DNA from: a virus | Virus record (IMG/VR): IMGVR_UViG_3300010373_000003 | Span: 1 to 64,000 of that record | Strand: one strand, 5' to 3' | DNA length: 64,000 nt | Shown here: piece after piece, positions 61,001 through 64,000 of the stretch | Position numbering within the stretch: position 1 is the stretch's first letter | Layout: each line of letters starts with the position of its first letter | Position numbers and translations under genes: made by a program | The notes under the pieces: model-generated | Database searches by the model: none | What the model was told of the DNA's origin: nothing | Seen by the model: only the letters and a program-made list of their open reading frames with translations

Positions 61001-64000
61001 ACTGAACGTTCACATGAACTTCTTTCTAATATTGAAAGCTTTACAGGTATTAACGGAGAACAATACTCTATAGATAATCCTGATTTGTATAAACATCTTA
61101 CTGAATATCCTGAAGATTATCCTTTGTTACTTAAACTTATACTTGATGCTAAAACATTTGGTGATCAGTTTTATGATATATTTAATCTTAATTTAGTTGG
61201 AGAAGATGAAAGTACTAGTAAAGCTATTGAGAAAACAAGAGCGGCAATTAATAATGTTCGTACTAGTTCTAAGCTTAAGAACGCTGTTAATCTTATGTTC
61301 AATGATTATATTGCTAACAATTATTCTACTAATTCTTTAGTTCGTCATGGTATTATTGAACTTAAAACTCAATTTGGAGATACAGACTGGTTTGATTCTA
61401 TATTTAGTGATGTTGGTGAGTTAAATCATAAACAAGTTCAATCTGTTGTTAAATATGTTAATACTGTTATTAATGAAGCTACTAAAGTTATAGCTCCTAA
61501 ATCTATTAATACTTTTAATAAACAATATGAGACTATAGAGAAGTCTACTGGTCCTTTTGATATTAATAATATTATAACTAAACAAGGTAAGTTTGTAACT
61601 CCTTATACTGAACAGTTTTTAGAAGATAGAGAGAAGATTGTTAGTGATGTTAAAGTTGCTAAGGATACATATGGTATTGATAGTATACAGTATGTTAAAG
61701 CTAAATTAGCTAGAGACGAATGGAGAGCAAAGAATGTTCATCAAGATATTATTTCTACATACTATAATGAGAATAATGCTTTACTTCGTAATGTTATTAA
61801 TCAAGCTCCTGATGAGTATATTGAATACATGAGACTTATTCATGAGTTATATGGTGATCAACGTAGTCCTAGTCTTTTAACTAAAGAAGAGAAAGATTAT
61901 CGTAAAGAACTTAATACTAAGATACGTAATATTACTTCTGACTTTAATCAATCTGGTGAACTTAAATCTGATAAGCAACGTTTTCAAGCTGCTAGACTTA
62001 AGAACTATATTAATGCTAAAAAGCTTCTTAATGAAGAGTATTTTGATTATAATGAGACTGATGGATTTAAAGATACAGTTGAGTATTATACTAATATTAT
62101 TAAACAGTATGAAAAGAAACATCCTTTAGAGACTTTAGATCAGAAGCTTAATAATAGTAATTATGCTGAAGCTTATGAATGGATTAAAGGTAATACTATT
62201 TATACTTTAGATGCAGCTACACAAAAGATTATTAGTGATTCTTTTGCTGCGTTAAAATCTAAAGATAACACTAGTTCTTTTGAAGTTAAGAAGATTCTTA
62301 AAGATAGTGATGCTTATGATAGATATGGTAACATTGATGCTCGTAAGTTATCAACTGAACAGCTTACTAAGATTAAACAACTTACTGAACATAAGTTTTC
62401 ATGGACTTATGAGAGTAATGCTGGTGAGGCTATTTTAATTAAAGATGTTCCTTCTGATCTACCTGTACTTAGTGATAAGTTCTATAGAATGCTTCGTGGT
62501 TCTAGTGAGAATGATAGCGGAGTCAATGTTGAAAGGATTGCTGTTATAGGTAAAATTAATGCATTATTAGGTAGAGCTGTTGATCGTAATACTGGTCAGA
62601 TTAATTCTAAAGATCTATTTGATAAACTTACTGAAGACGAACTTAATGATTTAGGTTCATATTATAGAAGATTACATAATATTAAAGGTGATCGTAACAA
62701 TAAAGAGTTAGCTGAGAAGTTTAAAGCTAATGTTGATTTTAAAGTTAATGATGCTGCTTTTAATAGAGAATGGGCTTATGCTCAATCTAATCTTAAGAAT
62801 ACTAAACATTATGATACTTGGTTAAATATCTTTATTCAAACTAATAAAGATGGAGAATACGTTACTGATGAGCAAGGTAAATTTGTAGCTAATAATGATA
62901 TTTTTGGTTATATTGAACCTAAGGACAAAACTTATATAGATGCTGAAAGAACAGCGGCTAGACAAGTTTTAGAAAATGATATAGAATATGTACCTACTGA
63001 ATACTATTATGCTGCTTTAAAGGAAGCTTCTAACAATGGTACTTTCAATGAATGGTATAATGCTAATCATGTATTCAATCCTTATTCTCATAGAATGGAA
63101 CCTCTTAAGGTTTGGACTGAAATGCAAGTTAATCCTAATGGTAATCTTAATGGAACATATAGTTATGCTCCTACTTATGAGAATACTGAACGTACTGTTA
63201 AAGATGATTTTATAAATCCTAATCATAAACAATACTCTACTAATTATAATACTGATAGTGGTGATTATAATAATCTATCTAAACTTTCTACTAAAGAAAG
63301 AGATATGTTAGATCTATTACAATCTACTATAAATGCTCATGCTAGTACTCACTCTATGAGAATGTTTGCAGAACAAGGTTATTTACCTAGACGTGCTAGA
63401 CATACTCCTGATGCTAAATGGTATGTTGGTCAAGCTTTAGGTTCAATGGGTTTAGAGTTTAGAAATACTGGTGAACAGCAATGGACTGATAAGATTGATT
63501 ATACTAATGATTTTGATACAGACTTTGACATGATGTCATTGATTAAACAAAAAGGGTATAAAGAACGTATCAAAATTGATAGTAAAGGTACTAGAGAGTC
63601 TGATGAAGATTATGCTAAACGTGTAGAGGATATTCGTAAAGAGAATAAACTTATAGATGAAGCTAATCTTAAACTAGATAATGAGATATTAGATAATGAT
63701 TGGAAAAGTGTATTTAATGACTTTATAAATAAGTCTACTGAATATAATGCTAAACAACGTGCTAAGAATACTGTATATTTATTACTAGAAGATCTTAAAG
63801 ATTCTCCTGCTTTTAAAGAAAGTGCTTGGGGTAGAAACCTTAAGAGAGATGGAGCTAGAAGTACTAACGAACAAGATAGTTATCAAACAGTTGGACAAAC
63901 TAATACTCATAAGACTGTTGAGAACTGGGCTAGACGTATTTTGTTTGATCAGTTTAAGAAAGGTAGTCCTTATAGTAAATATGCTGATTTAGCACAAAAC
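52028..64000 (+). CDS. Giant virion RNA polymerase polyprotein, 3' end outside window
   Basis: A frame open for at least 3991 codons, still open at base 64000. Residues 1682-1686 (counting from ATG 52028) are DFDVD within TGSDFDVDSVYGI, the metal-binding catalytic signature of crAss-like virion RNA polymerases (DFDID in phage phi14:2 gp66). Upstream conserved text includes QTLPGWHAAQVTSVGHG and EVMLPRWSTLIP, expected for the first double-psi barrel region. It would be ejected with the DNA to transcribe early genes. Coding character begins near 51959, before the first ATG, so the true start, or a join with the upstream frame, is unresolved. Two GC-rich elements lie in it. Confidence 0.85.
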   Translation, partial: MSCIEYGFTIQGDVDNKLARSVEYVAGADYTKATILASYFGTEDFAQYVEQETETRDYANVNANTMRRLLGSFFVSRHNSINNTINKKNADTLNGFSSAKAKTIAKDHTANLIIESYYNEINKPKADRIGKDAIIREVSKTINNHFNSKVAVPLIKRVQAENTNKAALSLIEKASAINAQIKDLNRQRTNLVAQFNQDQEEGVSTILDTSIDAIGTQLATKDSERYVIFKNIIELAGNVREKNYSTLTSQVRGNTYSWYESVFATSKLVNLVDEFNITLENDKIIERNYTDENDVSNPDSDSVDEMSKSWEDSLYGSFDRHVNAKLKVYLDRVYRLATPTPIGSNEYQFDDNNELGVPMTIGANFIIAQISNYATFNSVDDFINSVSRVSQINPALYGLSKVVNDMLADRVFANQVFQQLANPKIAKTIITIADNDINFDQSNKSADALSHLVFNFINSAKSNYRSSFSLSDKESIKDGLLNLNKVKDVNVFNNGAIIKSTDDLINGLLVKYFPKIDRSSVNNYLRNNPADSVNIYKGVLQDLSGLINSVEDIVDDYNSKWGDYLGQYRTWANKRKIANEIGESFGEPMPVFDYSSVDYNKLYPSVISLAKKLVNYTAVKNELNSINAEGNMASDLIGNNYITNFLKQIQYGTAEEADAGLNRLKDFITKSPQYKYSPFYFGTKDSRGNTLVEGLFNRDISGKVTVNPNARNMINISLFDGAKDRSNSKSTMYSGMSKGDYFLTQLVAFNTPINYVTQEGNNVPTAGFFMRTPSDAPKNFIVQAPKYNIDGLWQVVTASRNQYVADIQKELGNKFTFTNEGQYIDMSEDIITGSIKGKISNNVMTAEQIYDMFRNPIDNKTYTNLYHTYDPNTNKVLIPIIYNTEEGPLITYLEGDKVVGTVNNIAENIVIKEVYTFSNMLDGVLPYEFLIDIADTITQDGINEGRIQRSIDKNNPAFRALHAHALGEVNNFVNNLNNVFEKKAGKWVTKSNTHNLIDRAHYNGDSVVKDGVLTGNFFNFIRLFETQGYKANEEIKNAFFLYGGDTANGIDPLLVKNKKGDLTLNINRKDLIAINNNHIELSISDNNLEVIDSVVENWLNNYYNEVLDKTSQFNTIIEDRYSNNDIVDYAVNNAIMEMNFDDVFEGDSKFYKGPQDFLKRAKEVQAAGKAYTGFNINEAIGGPVHPIKDASGGEIPIMVNGVEVAKARNGFKGVTIYNTVRPSQSAGQIKQELVGILTPSVGKTEANRIATEISQGYFDSTKVNDAQSYITLDEFIARRHADGTLNDYQDLLAQLTDDKISVGDMNLKGINARIQVQKNFYFDKQFDDNTGTFYPRQIKNAEFVLIPKLIKGTDLETLYNIMKANGVDQVNTVEASKAAKKNILTFWDNQGVANAEAFDASLKADNNIAIEDYYYQYLYKQQDVADHMVNEKNKAGIQIMKKIIDNANAEVQGDIDNFFNSYVANIKDDFNMLLNRMGWRVENGSLVDSSGKTNADGKNVLQFEDFYKKARVEAQRLGMDSNFIEYLTPDQFGSPVMPNYMNNVSSKLESIAQSIFNNGVTRQTLPGWHAAQVTSVGHGVPSLGEDGVWRTLKYHPQVTREDGTVVQEAYAEVMLPRWSTLIPKDYDISKLESEGIDIHLGYRIPTEGKQSISNLKVVAFLDEVYGSTIMVPDEWVTQTGSDFDVDSVYGISHEIYKDREGTIKKVQFDNSTEVKDVERRYVNYINGAIEHRVDKDIIPDEFITDKVNEARDQIKDLDIVRKESKYLGELISNHGSIYRQLPTEVQDQVKSINRRFRTGNIYDRYNALAATFEVLSSQETGELKDVYEEFGSYSEAIANAYEYIKSIDTDSIPKFNKSEVIKGIFENARIEYLNKVKKAAKASNLVTYEEFANWSIEDQNSRKARNNRILDSMINVMNNSNSREENYSRSNFDDLSNAMKKMNALRGASSIVRSAYNPLDQVDFMENAMSGATLKAFSVTRDTFNSVNNYTKSKLGEGHEIKVEYDLNQYDIKHLNSAYNGVQLDKSRNVAIVMHNSLANSNNNRNVVGKILTVYSSQTTAHILDAVKEGTIFNENDYTFGTFKTLIDVGIDYETAIGFLMQPGITKIVDAYFQSKSIYINSTSNPINVAIKSIATDLGITIGGRAIDDYTPVKSVVQRLSTYPRLQMAYRQLFAANLGYNNTIDVQSQNLNGLMLQNRLKGVEITNTLTLTLDQQQYQNAAFDLAMIANFDKYRKTTRNIEALARVSNPDRFGAKQTIRGTRVTLNNIAKYATDPNDIVGETIMVGNKNIIQSLYPGFNTREGIDITNSSYPYLAAFLKFATQPSVEANSQLFPTESNSYNAITDTVQARMGINFTDEQYKEYKQYMISNVYAGVPFLTSPLTLNEYGLITLDNVAIEAEVNLNNQYWDVERSRIFGYDVTQSGNITIKDINNPNEEEVFNFNQLTPAQKVIWIQRNFNEGRGVFDFLDVNTFNQYEFKNKGFSSQSIKYSDQIDDIEEVYVAFRDSFFNKNPLVRLATIDLIKYSFVAEGFKFKRGSISKIITNDTLYSNLEDKGINLIEAIQQQFMIYNNPLEATTQKFIDKFIRSHSELVKEVSIPKGKTDKQGNENIGRKFNRQIQGENIVFIPFAESTKELLEHLNIIEDSPKGYVRIGRYINDTQRRTTLYKVTNTRQGVYLTPLNILERNETSEYSVNAKNNLYKATEYYDAIINLSVDNGVPVNELLKDGKTVEQLNILKDQFTITPHKSKHIIESVENTNEVIRVMQYGTNIEQAETAKFVSDIVDYITSPVEEAGNYGVIKNDNGFINSLIPHGVSVIQNIPNGEDIITVKITKHTKKNGLSKQFEYVLKGDKRGDLAKVKPEERKALQNSIDAKSIRPTLYKIERVTSEQERENYEELRKQVEDQAASQMNAVTNLIEDFDVDVVFNYTETDKVAKDIFNELNKRALSNDDKRAVKFKKAMDIAGIDRTSANSIHDNKRNIYTSAAKYYTERSHELLSNIESFTGINGEQYSIDNPDLYKHLTEYPEDYPLLLKLILDAKTFGDQFYDIFNLNLVGEDESTSKAIEKTRAAINNVRTSSKLKNAVNLMFNDYIANNYSTNSLVRHGIIELKTQFGDTDWFDSIFSDVGELNHKQVQSVVKYVNTVINEATKVIAPKSINTFNKQYETIEKSTGPFDINNIITKQGKFVTPYTEQFLEDREKIVSDVKVAKDTYGIDSIQYVKAKLARDEWRAKNVHQDIISTYYNENNALLRNVINQAPDEYIEYMRLIHELYGDQRSPSLLTKEEKDYRKELNTKIRNITSDFNQSGELKSDKQRFQAARLKNYINAKKLLNEEYFDYNETDGFKDTVEYYTNIIKQYEKKHPLETLDQKLNNSNYAEAYEWIKGNTIYTLDAATQKIISDSFAALKSKDNTSSFEVKKILKDSDAYDRYGNIDARKLSTEQLTKIKQLTEHKFSWTYESNAGEAILIKDVPSDLPVLSDKFYRMLRGSSENDSGVNVERIAVIGKINALLGRAVDRNTGQINSKDLFDKLTEDELNDLGSYYRRLHNIKGDRNNKELAEKFKANVDFKVNDAAFNREWAYAQSNLKNTKHYDTWLNIFIQTNKDGEYVTDEQGKFVANNDIFGYIEPKDKTYIDAERTAARQVLENDIEYVPTEYYYAALKEASNNGTFNEWYNANHVFNPYSHRMEPLKVWTEMQVNPNGNLNGTYSYAPTYENTERTVKDDFINPNHKQYSTNYNTDSGDYNNLSKLSTKERDMLDLLQSTINAHASTHSMRMFAEQGYLPRRARHTPDAKWYVGQALGSMGLEFRNTGEQQWTDKIDYTNDFDTDFDMMSLIKQKGYKERIKIDSKGTRESDEDYAKRVEDIRKENKLIDEANLKLDNEILDNDWKSVFNDFINKSTEYNAKQRAKNTVYLLLEDLKDSPAFKESAWGRNLKRDGARSTNEQDSYQTVGQTNTHKTVENWARRILFDQFKKGSPYSKYADLAQN
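55145..55164 (+). repeat. Dispersed GC-rich element, copy 11
   Basis: TTCCTCTACGGGGGAGATAC, in gene orientation. It is read in a different frame from other forward copies, encoding FLYGGDT in the RNA polymerase protein. Confidence 0.85.
60394..60409 (-). repeat. Dispersed GC-rich element, copy 12 (diverged)
   Basis: Minus strand TTCCTCTACAGGGGAA; the G after TAC is changed to A. It is opposite to the gene and encodes TSPVEEA in the RNA polymerase protein. Confidence 0.7.

Noticed and set aside
52107-63232. Numerous Leu/Ile- or Ser/Ile-rich frames on both strands across the polymerase gene
   Set aside because: All are shadows of the giant plus-strand frame; they lack codon bias and plausible composition.
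63625-63640. GTAGAGGA near the end of the window as a thirteenth element copy
   Set aside because: Only nine bases match and the flanks (CGT and TAT) do not follow the element; it is ordinary coding sequence (RVEDIR).

Overview
The window is part of a crAss-like phage genome (order Crassvirales), a podovirus of Bacteroidota. The evidence is the AT-rich sequence (GC roughly 30% by eye), the gene order TerL - portal - acidic scaffold-like protein - major capsid protein - connector/ring proteins - large P22 gp10-like muzzle protein - very large internal virion proteins, and a giant ORF carrying the DFDVD catalytic signature of the crAss-like virion RNA polymerase. The standard genetic code fits: TAG and TAA both end genes, and no amber recoding is needed for any gene read here.

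Layout. (1) 1-6903, minus strand: short, mostly unrecognised accessory genes, small membrane proteins, one tRNA-Arg(UCU) and a long imperfect RNA hairpin. From 3.5 to 7 kb several genes look like separate cassettes, each with an upstream 17-nt motif (minus-strand consensus near ACCTCATACTAAACATA) and a downstream terminator hairpin. (2) 6904-8621: divergent non-coding hub with strongly strand-skewed islands, a decayed minus-strand reading frame, a winged-helix initiator-like gene (7571-8053), and an alternating purine/pyrimidine tract with iteron-like repeats that is a plausible replication origin. (3) 8622-13618, plus strand: conserved unknowns, a PD-(D/E)XK nuclease and a lysis cassette (GH108-type endolysin with spanin-like membrane or exported proteins, two of them overlapping). 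(4) 13634-24261: TerL, portal, scaffold-like protein, major capsid protein, connector-like proteins and a capsid accessory protein, with terminators at 18.35 and 24.3 kb. (5) 24338-33634: tail-fibre/receptor-binding module with shared docking and beta-sandwich domains, an SGNH-like protein lacking its histidine, a clan GH-A glycosidase-like fibre of 1228 aa, and a holin-like protein. (6) 33804-40818: ring and muzzle proteins of the tail. (7) 40828-64000: internal (cargo) virion proteins, a 2112-aa protein with a zincin HExxH motif, and the giant virion RNA polymerase ORF, still open at the window end.

The most unusual signal is a GC-rich element, TTCCTCTACGGGGGAGGTA and close variants, present 12 times across the window in both orientations. 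Ten copies lie inside protein-coding genes without breaking the frame, so unrelated proteins carry the same short peptides (SSTGEV or TSPVEE/LPVEE). The exact base sequence varies with orientation relative to the gene. It behaves like a protein-tolerated mini-insertion element or a genome-wide DNA/RNA recognition site, and I know of no described counterpart.

Other points of interest are a 60-nt non-coding break with a perfect 13-bp hairpin between the zincin protein and the RNA polymerase ORF, a 20-bp tandem duplication that splits a small gene, and two dual-coding overlaps.
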